From: Podarcis raffonei
Lineage: Eukaryota > Chordata > Lepidosauria > Squamata > Lacertidae
DNA length: 64,000 nt
Direction: 5' to 3'
Assembly: GCF_027172205.1 (NCBI RefSeq)
Contig: NC_070614.1
Span: forward strand, 39,872,001 to 39,936,000
A model generated the notes under the pieces. The model was not told where the DNA came from and ran no database searches. It was given only the letters and a program-made list of their open reading frames with translations. Made by a program: the position numbers and the translations under genes. Positions 1 to 11,445 of this stretch are shown piece after piece; within the stretch, counting starts at the first letter, position 1; every line of letters begins with the position of its first letter.

Positions 1-1091
1 CGAAACACGACACCCCTTTCCCTACTGACGTTACCCCTCTGGAAATAGACCCTCATGTCATGGGAGGGAGGGAGGGACAGGAGAGCCTCGTGTATGGATC
101 TTTTTCTTCTTTTTCATTCAGCTGTTAAGCGTCTTCATGTTCTGACTTGTCGCTTGGTTGCTTTCATTCATTCAGCTTCTTCCTAATCGTCTTTCTCTCC
201 CTGCCACCCCGGCTCGTTTTACAGCGCGCTCCTCCTAAGCCGCGATTTGCTCTGGAGTCCAGAGGCTGCAATGAGCCCAGCGGGCCTGGCTTCCAAAGAA
301 GCCTGCTTGAGAATCCCAGCCCCCCCCCCAAAGCCCTTCATTTCTCCCTGGTTTGTGAGAGCCAGCCAACACGGATGTCACATCCACACAATCCATTTAA
401 AGCACATTCATACCACTTTAACTCTCAGGGCCTCCCCCCACGGAACATAGAGCCAACTCCTAGGGGCTGAGGCCCTTTCGCCCCCCCCTAAAATATTTAA
501 GGGGGCCATTCCCCCCCCCCCAGAAAGTTGATGGGCATTTCCATTCAAATGGTGTGTGTGTCGCATCATGTGATCAGTTATGTGGGGCAGGGCTTACCTG
601 CCCCCTCCCCCCCATATTTTATTCAAGTTGGCACCTTTGCTGGGAACCATAGCTAAGGCTGTTTGGAATTGTAGCTCTCTGTATGTGGGTAAACTACAGT
701 TCCCAGGATTCTTGTGCTGGGGGAGTCAAGACTCTTACAGTGGTATATACCTGGATGTGACTTACCAAAACACCTGTATGTACTAGCAACATTCATGTTT
801 TTCAAGTTTGATGTTTCATTATGTTTTTATATATGATGTAAGCAACCCAGAGTGGCTGGGAAACCCAGCCATAATAATATAATATAATAATAATAATAGC
901 CATAACAACAACAACAACCTTTCAACAACAACAACAACCTTTTCCTCTAAGTAGCTCAAGGTGGTGTATGTAACTCTCCCCATTTTATCCTCACAACAAC
1001 CCTGTGAGAAAGTTTAGGCTGATACAGATGTCAGTGCCTCCACAGCCAAGAGACTCCTGCCTAAATCTTCCTTTTCTCCCCCCCCCCCCAG
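1..1091 (+). other. TNFRSF12A: Intron 1 of TNFRSF12A (partial)
   Basis: No coding exon is recognisable here. The gene's signal-peptide exon is expected upstream of position 1. The stretch holds fragments of dispersed repeats. One is a hairpin-element fragment at about 365-430 and 650-725, with the words 'aaactacagttcccagga' and 'ccatttaaagcac'. Another is a LINE 3'-end fragment at about 840-900 ('cccagagtggctgggaaac') followed by AAT/ACA simple repeat. An open frame at 147-470 starts with a hydrophobic run, but it has no family resemblance and I do not treat it as exon 1. Confidence 0.55.
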
Positions 1092-2394
1092 CTTCCGTGT
1101 GCCCAGGAGGCCAGTCTTGGAGCCCCGACCTGGAGAAATGCATGGACTGCTCTGTCTGCCAGCGTCAAAACAAGAATGACTTTTGCACCACATGTGAGTG
1201 GCTGACACCAACCCTTACCCACCATGCACTGGGGCAGGAACCTTGGGTTGCTCCAGCTGCGTTGACTTCTTATATCGACAAGCCATTTGTGAGAGTAGAA
1301 CTGGGATTTTTTTGGGGGGTGGGATTGAGGGCAGGAAACCAGGAATGGTAGCTTTCCACCTGCAAGGGTGCACTGAACCCCTCTCTATTTCATGCCCCTC
1401 CTTCCATTGCCTTCACAACAGCCCTTTAAGCCAGGCTATAAGATAGTGATGGGCCTGGGTGTCACCCCTCCACCCGGCAAGCTTTATGGCTGAATGGAGA
1501 TTCGAACCCAGGTCCTAATCTAACATTCTCTACTCACTACACCGCACTGACACTGAAGGCTGCAGGACTCTGTGCATGGTGGGTACAGAAAAGCTGGCAT
1601 GAATCCAGGGAGAGGAGGACCAAATATCAAATGTACATAGAAAGAGATCTTCATCGAATTAAACAGAATTTGAAAAACATTATTTTTTCCCGTTTGGGGT
1701 TTTGTTTTGCTTCTCTTCTCCCTGCACCTCCCGCTCCTCCTAGCTGGCATAAGTGTGTGCTGAAATCTGGTCCCCAAAAAGCCTGTGGCTTGAAAAGAAA
1801 AAGATCAGCGACATCCCCCAGCCTGAATTCGAAGCTGAGATTTGCAACTTTTTATTTTTGGCACCATTTCGTTCCTCTTGCAGCCGTGGGTCAACCGACT
1901 GGCCTTGTGGGAAATGGTTCAGCAGGAAGGAAAAGGGGATGTTGTTGAAGACAAGTCTGGTTCAGATTGTTAAGAGACTCTCGTCTGAGGGGAGCCCCAG
2001 GAGGAAGTGCTGGGATCAGAAGCGGATCATGCTTTTGGGAAGCTCGGCTGAGTTTAACCCTTCCCTCTCTCTTCTCTCTGGCAGGCGGAGACCCTCAACT
2101 CCCAGACAACTTCAACATGTGGCTTATGGTGGGAGCATCTCTGGGCGCCTTAACTCTGGCGGTTTTGATAGGCGGCATCATAATCTACGCCCGCTGCCGA
2201 CGGCGGGAGAAATTCACCAGTAAGTCGCTTCTTTCCCGTTATCTAACCCTAAACTGGAGTCTTTCCTGGGAGCATCTCAACAGCAGAGCCCTCCCTCCCC
2301 CCCCCCCACTTATTGCTAAACTTTGCCTTCTCTATTTCCAGCACCAATTGAAGAGACTGGAGGCCATTCAGCTCAGGAATCGCTGATACACTGA
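1092..2394 (+). CDS. TNFRSF12A: TNF receptor superfamily member 12A (Fn14/TWEAK receptor), exons 2-4
   Basis: This is the receptor for TWEAK, a small type I membrane protein that recruits TRAFs to activate NF-kB. Coding exons seen are 1092-1193, 2085-2219 and 2342-2394, all with AG/GT borders and matching phases. Exon 2 gives the single cysteine-rich module, with six cysteines ending in NDFCTTC. Exon 3 gives a transmembrane helix beginning MWLMVGASLGALTLAVL, then a basic stop-transfer segment (ARCRRREKFT). Exon 4 gives the TRAF-binding motif PIEET and the stop. The human protein (129 aa, from memory) has the same CRRREKFTTPIEETGG segment, so the assignment is strong. The signal-peptide exon lies outside the window, so the gene is partial here. 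A donor directly follows the stop (2397), which implies a spliced 3' UTR. Confidence 0.93.
1400..1556 (-). repeat. MIR/core-SINE-like repeat
   Basis: The stretch lies in intron 2 of TNFRSF12A. It contains a reverse-strand pol III B box ('gattcgaaccc') followed by 'cactacaccgcactgac', typical of tRNA-derived SINEs with a conserved core. A shorter related fragment lies at about 985-1030. Confidence 0.55.
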
Positions 2395-2692
2395 AGGTAA
2401 GAACGGATACTTCCAATCTGTAACCACAGCTCCATCCTACCCCGCTCGCTTCTGCCAGTTGATTAACTTAGCATCTTTCACTTAAAAAACAGAGCCAAGT
2501 TTATAGTCCTCAAGAGCTGTAGGGGGAAAGCTGGGTAATGTCTCCAGGCTTTTCCTCTTCCTCCATTCCCATAATCCCAAAACTGGGTTTGAGAAAATGA
2601 CAACGTGCATTTGCAGGAGTATTTATTAAATTAGCAGGACTGATGGTTGCAGATAGGGTTTTCTTTAACAAGGCATAGACTCAGTTTTGGGG

Positions 2693-2830
2693 ATCACAGA
2701 ATCGTAGAGTTGGAAGAGATTCTGATGGTGATCTAGTTCAACGCTCTGCCATGCAGGAATCTGAACTGAAGCATCTATGACAGGTGGCCACCCAGCCTCT
2801 CAGCGTCCAGCTCTCCTGGGTGGTTGTTTC
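2693..2830 (-). repeat. CR1-like LINE 3' end
   Basis: The sequence 'cacagaatcgtagagttgg' and the following bases are the reverse complement of the conserved CR1 3' terminus (ggttggactagatgac...attctatga). It lies in the intron between the last coding exon and the 3' UTR exon of TNFRSF12A. Confidence 0.65.
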
Positions 2831-3058
2831 TCAAATCTCAACCCTTGGGGGGGTGTCTTTTTATTTGAGAAGTAAATAAATCCTGCCCTTTCTCAGGGCA
2901 GCGTAAATGGAACTCTCTGCTCTCTAACCCTCACAACAGCTCTGGGAAATAGGATATCCTGAAAGATGGTGTCTGGCCCAAAATCACCCAGTATGCTTTG
3001 GACCTGTGTCACTCTTAAGCCCACCTTCCCCAACCTGGATATGATGGGAGTCTTCTAG

Positions 3059-3143
3059 CCAGGATGGCTGAGCGGCCTAAGGCACTAGGTTCAAGTTGCA
3101 GCCTCTCGCCTGGAGGCACGGGTTTGAATCCTGCTTCTAACAA
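3059..3143 (+). tRNA. tRNA-Leu(CAA)-like sequence, probably a pseudogene
   Basis: The sequence follows a class II tRNA-Leu: 'ggatggctgagcggcctaag' (A box), an anticodon-loop triplet CAA, a long variable arm, and 'gggtttgaatcctgc' (B box, T arm). The order and spacing fit tRNA-Leu. However, the acceptor stem has C-A mismatches at pairs 2 and 3 and the T stem has another, so it is probably a degraded copy or SINE head. It lies in the 3' UTR intron of TNFRSF12A. A folding and covariance scan would decide. Confidence 0.5.
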
Positions 3144-3247
3144 TATGTATTTTTACATGGAAGCAGCACTCTGTCTACATCCCACTTTGTCTCCATGCCT
3201 TTGACATTCCTTTTTTTACATTCATTCTTTTCTCTCCCGCCCCACAG

Positions 3248-4100
3248 ATCATCTTGGTCGACATTTCAAGCGCAAGAGAAGAGATCAATCCAGCCTCTTC
3301 ATTACCTCTGACTTTTCCTGAAGAATCCGGACAGGACGTTTTCCTTTGACCCTGCGGGGGCCTTACACTTTTGCACACATGCCAACTCACTCACTCACTC
3401 ACACTTGGGGGGGGGGCGCAACGTGGTGTGTGGGGAGGTCTTCCACCTTCTTAACCTTCTGTACATTTCGGGAAAGGAAAAGAAAAGTATTTGTTTTCCC
3501 CCTTTGGAACAGCACATCCATCTCCCTCTAAATTTTTCAGTGTTAGGGGAGGAGCAAAATGGGTGGGTGGGGGAAAATGTCTCTCTTTTTCCCTCCGCTG
3601 CCCCACGATCTTAATGCCCCATATTGGGGAGATGAAATTTCATGCTGGGGAGTCAGCTGCAGAGAGAGCTTTTCAGCTGCCAAGTCTTCCCAGCTAGGTC
3701 ACTTTTTGCTAGGAAGGTCACGGCATCGCCTGTGCCGTTTCCCGCTGCGGAGCATCTTAGGGCTAACAATGAATGTGATTCTTAGATTATCTGTATATAG
3801 AGAAGTCTTATTTGGGTGCTAAGGCTCTCCAGGAGAGCAGCAGGGACTGTCTTTTCAACTGAGCCTCTTGCGCAGTGGCTGGGCCACGACGCAAGGAGCC
3901 ACAAGACCCCCCACTACCCTCAGTTCTTCCTGTTTCTCCTCTGCCCTTGGTGCTCAAGCAGAGAGACACTGCTATTTATATCTCTAACGTTTAATTTTAT
4001 GGGTGTGATTTTCAGGCACAGGGGAGGGGGTGGGGAACAGCATGTCGTTTCATGAACCAGAGTTTGTGGATTTAAATAAAAAATAGAATTAATTATCGAT
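3248..4100 (+). other. TNFRSF12A: 3' UTR exon of TNFRSF12A with polyadenylation signal
   Basis: A strong acceptor ('cgccccacag' before 3248) pairs with the donor at 2397, two bases past the stop codon. The exon then runs without introns to an AATAAA at 4075-4080, so cleavage is expected near 4095-4105. The stop codon is within a few bases of the last junction, so the spliced 3' UTR should not trigger nonsense-mediated decay. Confidence 0.7.
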
Positions 4101-5029
4101 GAAACGAGGGGTGCTTTATTTCGGTTACGAAAGCGTGGCAGCAAGACTGAATACTCGACAGCGTTTTACGTGGGCAACTCCCCATTTACACTGTGTCACC
4201 CCAAACCCGGAAGTGGCACTTAAGGGAGCAAACCAAAATGGTGCAGAAACAGCGTCTAGCAATCCCACAAGCCTTTGCAAGTCTAATCCCAAGAGTGTTG
4301 CTGGATTCTTAAAGGGTTTCCAGAGGTTTAGAGGGTGTTTGCAGGCTTTTTCAATGGTATCCGCCATATACACGATTGCACTTAAACGTGTGATGCCTTG
4401 GAACGTAACCCCTGCGTAAATGGGAAGCTGTCTGAATTATTATTGTTTTTTGAATTCTCAGAGCATTATGTATATAATGAATGAGGAATCCTTACAGCAG
4501 AAGTGGGCGGTCTATGGCTCTCCACCTCCCATCAGTCCCAGCCAGTGAGGCCAATGAGTCAGGAATGACAAGAGATGTCATCTAGGAACACCTAGAGGGC
4601 CATTGGGTTCCCTGTCCCTTGCCGTATGACAGCACCGTCAGGAGGACTCTGCAGGCAGGGGGGCTGCAGGTCTGACTTGCCTGAATTGCCCCCATTCCTT
4701 GGACTAGGAGGGGAACCAGAAGGCAGCACAGCTCAACTGGCAAAGCCAGTTTTTGGGTCCTGAAGCTTGAGCTGCTATGGGGGCCCCTTCGCAACCAACA
4801 ACGAGGTCTGAGTAACCCGTGTTACCTTCTTCAAGGGAGTTCCATGACAGATCACCACTACTGACTTCCAAACTTTGGGGTTGTTGAAATAGAGACAACA
4901 ACAAAAACAATCTGTTTGAGTCGTGCGACTCAAATTGGGTCTACTAGACATCATTTTATGTCACTTTTGGGGTTCCCTCTGGGATTAGGGACCCTGAATC
5001 TTTAGCTTCATAAAAAAAAGGGAAAATAC

Positions 5030-5467
5030 TTGCCCAGTAATGATGTATGGAAGTGAGAGCTGGACCATCAAGAAGGCTGATCGCCGAAGAATTGATGCTT
5101 TTGAATTATGGTGCTGGAGGAGACTCTTGAGAGTCCCATGGACTGCAAGAAGATCAAACCCATCCATTCTTAAGGAAATCAGCCCTGAGTGCTCACTGGA
5201 AGGACAGATCCTGAAGCTGAGGCTCCAGTACTTTGGCCACCTCATGAGAAGAGAAGACTCCCTGGAAAAGACCCTGATGTTGGGAAAGATGGAGGGCGCA
5301 AGGAGAAGGGGACAACAGAGGACGAGATGGTTGGACAGTGTTCTCGAAGCTACCAGCATGAGTTTGACCAAACTGCGGGAGGCAGTGGAAGACAGGAGTG
5401 CCTGGCGTGCTCTGGCCCATGCAGTCACGAAGAGTCGGACACGACTAAACGACTAAACAACAACAAC
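5030..5467 (+). mobile_element. BovB (RTE clade) LINE, 3' end of ORF2 plus tail
   Basis: One frame encodes a C-terminal reverse-transcriptase region with YGSESWTIKK, FELWCWRRLLRVPWTARRS and LQYFGHLMRREDSLEKTLM, which are hallmarks of BovB LINEs. It ends with the terminus 'gtcggacacgactaaacgac' and an ACA-rich tail. It is 5' truncated. The frame is open for about 138 codons, so the insertion is fairly young or little diverged. BovB is the RTE family spread horizontally between squamates and ruminants. Confidence 0.88.
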
Positions 5468-6414
5468 ATTCTCAAGAACTCATTTTCCCCAAAGAGTCCC
5501 TTCTTCCCTGTCATTCCCTGGCTGCCTCAAGCTGAGCTCTGGCCCTTTTCAAGCCTTGAGTGGTCCCAGATACTCAGTGCAGAATCAAATCACTTGAAAT
5601 GACTGAAGCTTCCTTCCCTTTGGATGGGGAGGGAGGGCATGCTTGGGAATGCAGCTGTTTGGGTGGTTTCCTGTCTTCCTGTACATCCAGAGCTTAGCCT
5701 GAAGGCACTTTGATATAGCTCTCTCCTTAGGAACGGAGCAGGCCTCAACTTGGCCGCTGCTCAGATGGGAGACGGTGTGAGCTGCTGTCGGCACTTTGAA
5801 AGGCTGGGGCTGGATGTTGTAATTGCCTTTAATTAGCTTCCTCCGCAGACAAAGCACAGCGTCTAATGGATGACTACCTGCACTCATGGAAATTGTGCTT
5901 GCACCCCATTACCTTTCTGGGGCATATCTCACCCAGTGGTTTCTTACATGTGGCTGGGCCCCCTCCCAGCCCCCAGCTCTCATCACAGGACCTCTTCCAG
6001 GTTTCCCATCCCCCCTTGTGTACCTGGAAGGCTACAGTCTCCCAAGTGTACCTGCCTGTTCTTTTCAAAGGTCAACAGAGGCCTGCTCTGGGTAGCTGCA
6101 CCTTTAAATGTCAGGCAGGTAATGGCAGCCAGCAGGGCCATGGTAGTGGTGGCACCTCATCTTTGGTGGCGCTTTCTTGCCCAGTAACATTGGCTCAGCA
6201 GCATCCGCAAGATTAGTGTTTGCACACCAGACAGCAACTTGTTCTGATTCCCTGAGCAGTGGTGTCTTTGCTCCAGTTGCTTCTTATTACAGCTTCTCCA
6301 ATTATTACTATTATTATGAGGGTCTGTACACATGGTGGCTATCATACATACAAACCCTGCTTGCATATATAGGACTGCAGCCTCAGTTTAATTGTCTCCC
6401 GATGCTCATGTCTC

Positions 6415-6548
6415 AACTTGGTTGGTTAGAGTGTAGTGTTGATAACGCCAAGCTTGCAGGTTCGATCTCCGTATGGGACAGCTACATTGCAGGGGGTTGG
6501 ACTAGATGACCCTCGGGGTCCCTTCCAACCATACAATTCTATTATTCT
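6415..6548 (+). repeat. tRNA-derived SINE with CR1-like tail
   Basis: The head carries a B-box-like 'ggttcgatctc'. The 3' half, 'gggggttggactagatgacc' running to 'acaattctattattct', matches the CR1 LINE 3' terminus. This is a composite SINE using CR1 machinery. Confidence 0.65.
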
Positions 6549-7872
6549 TATTTTTTTTACCACGCTGTGTCTCCTAATGCTCTGCTTTCACTTGTTCTTC
6601 CTTTATTCTGATGTTGGGATCACTTGGAAGACGGCCAAGTTGCGGCAGGGGGAGGCTGTGTAGATAAGGAAATGCTTATTAACCAAGCCACATAACCATT
6701 AAATGCTTCTGCAATCTCCCGTCTCTCCCCCGGCTCTTCTCTTCTTTAATTTTATTCTTCACTTCCCGATTTCTGTCCTTTAAAAGCCTTTGGCTGGGTC
6801 CTCCCCTCCTCCCCCATAATTTCCTTTCTCCTCTCCCCCCCCCTCTCCCTGTGACTCACCCTCTCCCTCCCTCTCTTTTCCTTGCACTTGCCCTTATGGC
6901 CTTGCTGGCTGCACATTCCTGTCCCCTTAGTTCATACCAGCCTGTCCGCTGACACCACCCAGTGAGTCATCTGAAGGTGGTGGGGCAGCTTGAGCCAGAG
7001 AGGGAGGGAGAACATGACTTGGGAGGGGGGCAGAGAAAGCTCTCAACACCTGAGCCTCCCTCCGACTGCAGAGATCAGTCCAAAGTCTGCTACAAAAACC
7101 CCTTCCATCAGTCTAGTTCCCCCCACACACAGAGATGTTTTCTGTGAAGCAGATCAAACCAACTCTATTTAAACTCTTAAGGTGTGTGAGATTTTTAAAA
7201 ATAAAATAAAAATGAGGTGATGTTGATCCACTGAGAGAACGTCTGTTCTGTATTGTAAGAGAGCTTAATATAGCTCAGGGATCGACAAGTGTAACTTCAT
7301 AGCAGCGGAGCTCAGAACTTCAGCAGCAAAGAACTTGAAGAGGCAAGAACAATTTAAAAAAGCAAAATCTTAAGAGTGTCTTAAAAAAGAAAATGAAGCT
7401 ACAACTGGCCCCAGCTAGCCCTGGTCTCTCTGGGAATAAGAGGGGGGGGGACGTTGGTCACCGGTTACTTTAAAGCATCATGGGGTTCAAACACCTGAAA
7501 TAGATGAAACTCATTTTTGTGGACCGGATAAAAAATATTGCTTAATTCTCAGCTCTTGGCCTGCTTATTGAGCATACATGATCCTAAGTTGTCTACAGGT
7601 TGGTGAGGCTATATTAGCGATTTTCATCCTGATTTGTTTTTGGGGAGGTTAAATGTCATTATCCCACATTTTCCAGTCTCTTTCCCCATGACTTTCCTTA
7701 TTGCAAACTGTCAGGTCATTGCTGGGCAAAAACTCTCCATTGTAATGGTGCAACCTGAATTTGCCAGTGTGTGGTTGAATCTCACCCCAAAATAGCAGCA
7801 GTCTGAAAGTGCCCTTAGTAATGTGGGTAAAAGACCACTTTGATCGGGTTGAATTGTGGGGAATTTAAGAAG

Positions 7873-8204
7873 ACAGGTAAAGGTAACAGACCCCTGGATG
7901 GTTAAGTCCAGTCAAAGGTGACCATGGGGTTGCTTTCAGGCAAGGGAGCCGGCGTTTGTCCACAGACAGCATGTGGCCGGGACACCATGATGGAAACCAG
8001 AGTGCATGGAAACACCATTTACCTTCCCGCCACAGTGGTACCTATTTATCTACTCACATTGGCATGCTTTTGAACTGCTAGGTTGGCAGGAGCTGGGACC
8101 GAGCGACGGGAGCTCACCTCGCAATGGGGATTCGAACTGCCGACCTTCCAATAGGCAAGCCCAAGAGGCTCAGTGGTTTAGACCACAGCTCCACCTGTGT
8201 CCCC
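7873..8204 (-). repeat. Sauria SINE
   Basis: The reverse-strand tRNA-like head is at the right end ('ttcgaactgccgacc', then 'gtttagaccacagctccacc'). The BovB-like 3' end is at the left ('ggtaaaggtaacagacccct'). The internal 'cctatttatctactcacatt' and 'gggagccggcgtttgtcc' match the Sauria SINE consensus as I remember it. There are small internal deletions compared with the copy at 12249. Confidence 0.85.
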
Positions 8205-8424
8205 ACTGATGGATACAGAGTGGTTGAACAATCACTCTGTCTTTGTGGGGAACTTTAGGAATTGTAGCTCTGTGAGGGGAATACTGGTCTCCTCAAATCT
8301 CTCAGCACCCCTAACAAACTACAGTTGCCAGAATGGTTTAATGAGTGTTGAAAGTGGTATCTCAGTGTTTTAAATGTATGGGTGAATGCGGCCAAAGAGA
8401 GATGGTTCAGCATTCTCCAACATA

Positions 8425-8640
8425 CAGTGGTACCTCGGGTTAAGTACTTAATTCGTTCTGGAGGTCCGTTCTTAACCTGAAACTGTTCTTAACCTGAAGC
8501 ACTACTTTAGCTAATGGGGCCTCCAGTTGCCACTGCGCCGCCGGAGCACGATTTCTGTTCTCATCCTGAAGCAAAGTTCTTAACCCGAGGTACTATTTCT
8601 GGGTTAGCAGAGTCTGTAACCTGAAGCGTATGTACCACTG
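8425..8640. mobile_element. Tigger-like (Tc1/mariner) non-autonomous hairpin element
   Basis: The terminal inverted repeats are CAGTGGTACCTCGGGTTA on the left and the degraded complement 'tgtaccactg' on the right, flanked by TA. The interior is itself largely self-complementary ('cttaacctgaa' and 'ttcttaacccgagg'). No transposase frame is present. Confidence 0.75.
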
Positions 8641-8642
8641 TA

Positions 8643-8887
8643 CAGTCATACCTCGGGTTACAGATGCTTCAGGTTGCATTTTTTCGGGTTACAGATGCGC
8701 CAAAACCCGGAAGTACCAAAACGGGTTGCTTCCAGGTTTCAGCGGTCGTGAATGTGCAGAAGCGCTAAATCATGCTTTGCACATGCGCCGAAGCACCGAA
8801 TCACAACCATCGCGTACGCAGACGCGGCGCTGCGGGTTGTGAACGCGCCCCCCCCACGGATCACGTTCGCAATCCGAGTGTCCACTG
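8643..8887. mobile_element. Second Tigger-like hairpin element, abutting the first
   Basis: It starts CAGTCATACCTCGGGTTACA and ends in 'gtccactg', flanked by TA on each side. It shares a single TA with the preceding element. The CpG-rich interior ('gacgcggcgctgcgggttgt') resembles the element at 61894-62145, so it is a different subfamily from 8425-8640. Confidence 0.7.
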
Positions 8888-10052
8888 TACATCCAACTCC
8901 CAAAATTTCTGGGTTGAAGTGTCAAGTGTTCTGCTGCCCTCTGCCTGGGAAGTAAACCCTTTTCATGCATTATTTTGATTGAGGCAAAAATGTGGGGGCC
9001 AATCACCCCACGAGTGACATCCCTATCCAAATAGGGACAGATAGCTCCCAGTATTCAAGAAGATACTGTCCAACATCTAACCCCACTGTGTTTACAGATA
9101 CGGGGATAATTCCCATGACTGGCTGATTACTAAAGGCGCTTCCAGACTGTCGCTATTTCTGGATGAGATTCAATCACATACCAAAAATTCAGGACAGGAG
9201 AGGGTTGTGAAATACCAAACACAAGTCTAACATGCAGCAACCATTGCAAGGAAGCATATACTATGCTAAAACACGGAAAGACACCACTACTACGAATAGG
9301 ATTAATCAGGAAAACCTGGGAGCAATTGGAGAAAATAAAATTAACCATTGCGATGCACCTCTATAAAATTATCAGAGAAGAAATGTTGAAACAGGTGCCT
9401 GCAGTAAATTGCACTGAAAAATAACTGGGCATAATAGACACAGGGTTAAATCAAATACTGTCATTAAGAGTTTGCGTGTGGCAGGGCAAAGAAGATGAGT
9501 TTTTTAGAAGTGGTTTATGCATATTTACACATGTGCCTATGGTGGGAAAGTTTTGTATCTGTGTTTTGTCACATCGATAAAAGTTAAATAAATAAATAAA
9601 AATCAGGTTGATTTGGGGGCCTTGCATAACAAACCTGCTTCCCTCCCCGCCAAATTTGACTTTTAGTGGTAAAGAAATTGTTGGGGAAATGGACTGGAAA
9701 TTGTGGGGGGAATTTGCTCCCAGCCTCTCTCCCAATAAATCAGAAGGAATTCTCAACAAACAGCCGGTGCGATCTAGTCTCTGTGCAAACAGCTCAGGAT
9801 AAACACTCAATAAACAGACTGTCTGGAACAGGTTGAATCATCATAACTGTGAACTTACTCATCACCTTAAGCCAGCTGTCTTCCGCCTTTGCACCTCTTA
9901 CCTCAACCAGCAAAATGGTACTCCACTTTTAAAAAAAGTATTTATTTCCATTTTAACTGTTTTTTTCTTCTCTCCCATTCCTTCTCTGCCCACCCCCCAA
10001 GTGGTGCAGTTGGTGCAACCCATCACTTAAAGATCAAGAAACCATCCTGTTA

Positions 10053-10284
10053 CAGTGGTAGATACGCTTCAGGTTACATATGCTTCAGATTACAGACTCC
10101 GCTAACCCAGAAATAGTACCTCAGGTTAAGAACTTTGCTTCAGGATGAGAACAGAAATCATGCTCCGGCGGCGCAGCATCAGCAGGAGGCCCCATTAGCT
10201 AAAGTGGTGCTTCAGGTTAAGAACAATTGCAGGTTAAGAACGGACCTCCGGAACGAATTAAGTACTTAACCTGAGGTACCACTG
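10053..10284. mobile_element. Tigger-like non-autonomous hairpin element
   Basis: It has 'cagtggtag...' at the left and 'gaggtaccactg' at the right with flanking TA. The interior matches 8425-8640 in the opposite orientation ('ccccattagctaaagtggtg'). Confidence 0.75.
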
Positions 10285-11102
10285 TATTCGTACTAGAGGA
10301 TGAGTCAAAGCATAAAGTTTGCAAACTTTTCCCAACCTTGTTTGCCTGGAGTCAGCTCCTACTTGCCAGCGACAAGTGGCCATTCTCAAGCCTGGATGAG
10401 TCTTTGGTCAACCTGCCCATGGTCCCTAACCATTGGCCATGCTTTCCCAGGCTGATGAGTCCAAACATCAGGATGGTACTAGAATGGAGGAAACCTAGCC
10501 TTGATTATTCATGTGCTGACCTTCCAGATTTTGTTGAACTCCAGCTCCCATTAGCCTCAGCTCATGTGATCAGTGGTGAGGGATGATGGGAGTTGTAGTC
10601 CATCAAACATCTAAATGGCCACTGTATTTGAGGAGAATGGTTTTGTCTCTGGCCACTTCCTGCCCTGCTAGATGTGTGTGCATGCATCTGTCTGTCTGTC
10701 CGTCTCTCTAATAGGATATATAATCTGTAGAAAGTGGGTTAAAAAAACCCAAAAACTTATAAGGAAGCATCAACAAAAGAAAAGCCCCCCCCCCCTTGAA
10801 ATGAGACTATCCCTTCTGCCAGTTTAATGGTGAATTTTGGACACTGTGAAGAGGTAAAAGATTTGGATTATTATAAAAGATACAGGAGGAAATGATTAAC
10901 AATAGGACCTACAAAGGGGAGGAGGGAAGTCCAGGAGGTTCTTTGGAATCTTGTTTCTATGTTGTATATTGGATATGTGACTACAAATTTTTAATCTGAA
11001 AAACCAAATAATTATATATATATATATGAGAGACTATCCCTTCTGCCGCCTCAGAACTCTGATCCCCTCATTCTGCTGGGGAAGCCCAGTCAGATGGGTG
11101 GG

Positions 11103-11117
11103 GTATAAATAATAATA

Positions 11118-11156
<39 letters not shown>

Positions 11157-11160
11157 TGTT
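11103..11160. repeat. (AAT)n microsatellite
   Basis: An AAT run follows a LINE 3' end ('cagatgggtggggtataaat'), the usual place for such tails. Confidence 0.8.
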
Positions 11161-11304
11161 ATTATTATTTAGACCAAGGCTTAATATGGACTTAATAAGG
11201 TGGCAACAGAAAGTAAGACCCCGCTGATCATTACAATGGGCCTCACTTACGAATAAACACACACACACTCAGGGACTGTTGTGTAAGGGTTGCTATCCTC
11301 AAAG

Positions 11305-11445
11305 AACCATAGAACTGTAGAGTTGGAAGGGACTCCCTGGGGGTCATCTAGTCCAACCCCCTGCGATGCAGGAATCTCAACTAAAGCATCCGTGGCACAT
11401 GGCCAAGCAGCCTCTGCTTAAAAACCTCCAAGGAAGGAGAAGAAA
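11305..11445 (-). mobile_element. CR1 LINE 3' end
   Basis: Reverse complement of the CR1 3' terminal segment: 'gaactgtagagttggaaggg', 'ccaaccccctgcgatgcagg' and further in 'cctctgcttaaaaacctcc', the last being part of the CR1 3' UTR. Confidence 0.75.

Noticed and set aside
147-470. Plus frame starting with a hydrophobic run, as a possible TNFRSF12A signal-peptide exon
   Set aside because: It does not resemble the Fn14 signal peptide, has no suitable donor in phase, and runs into repeat sequence.
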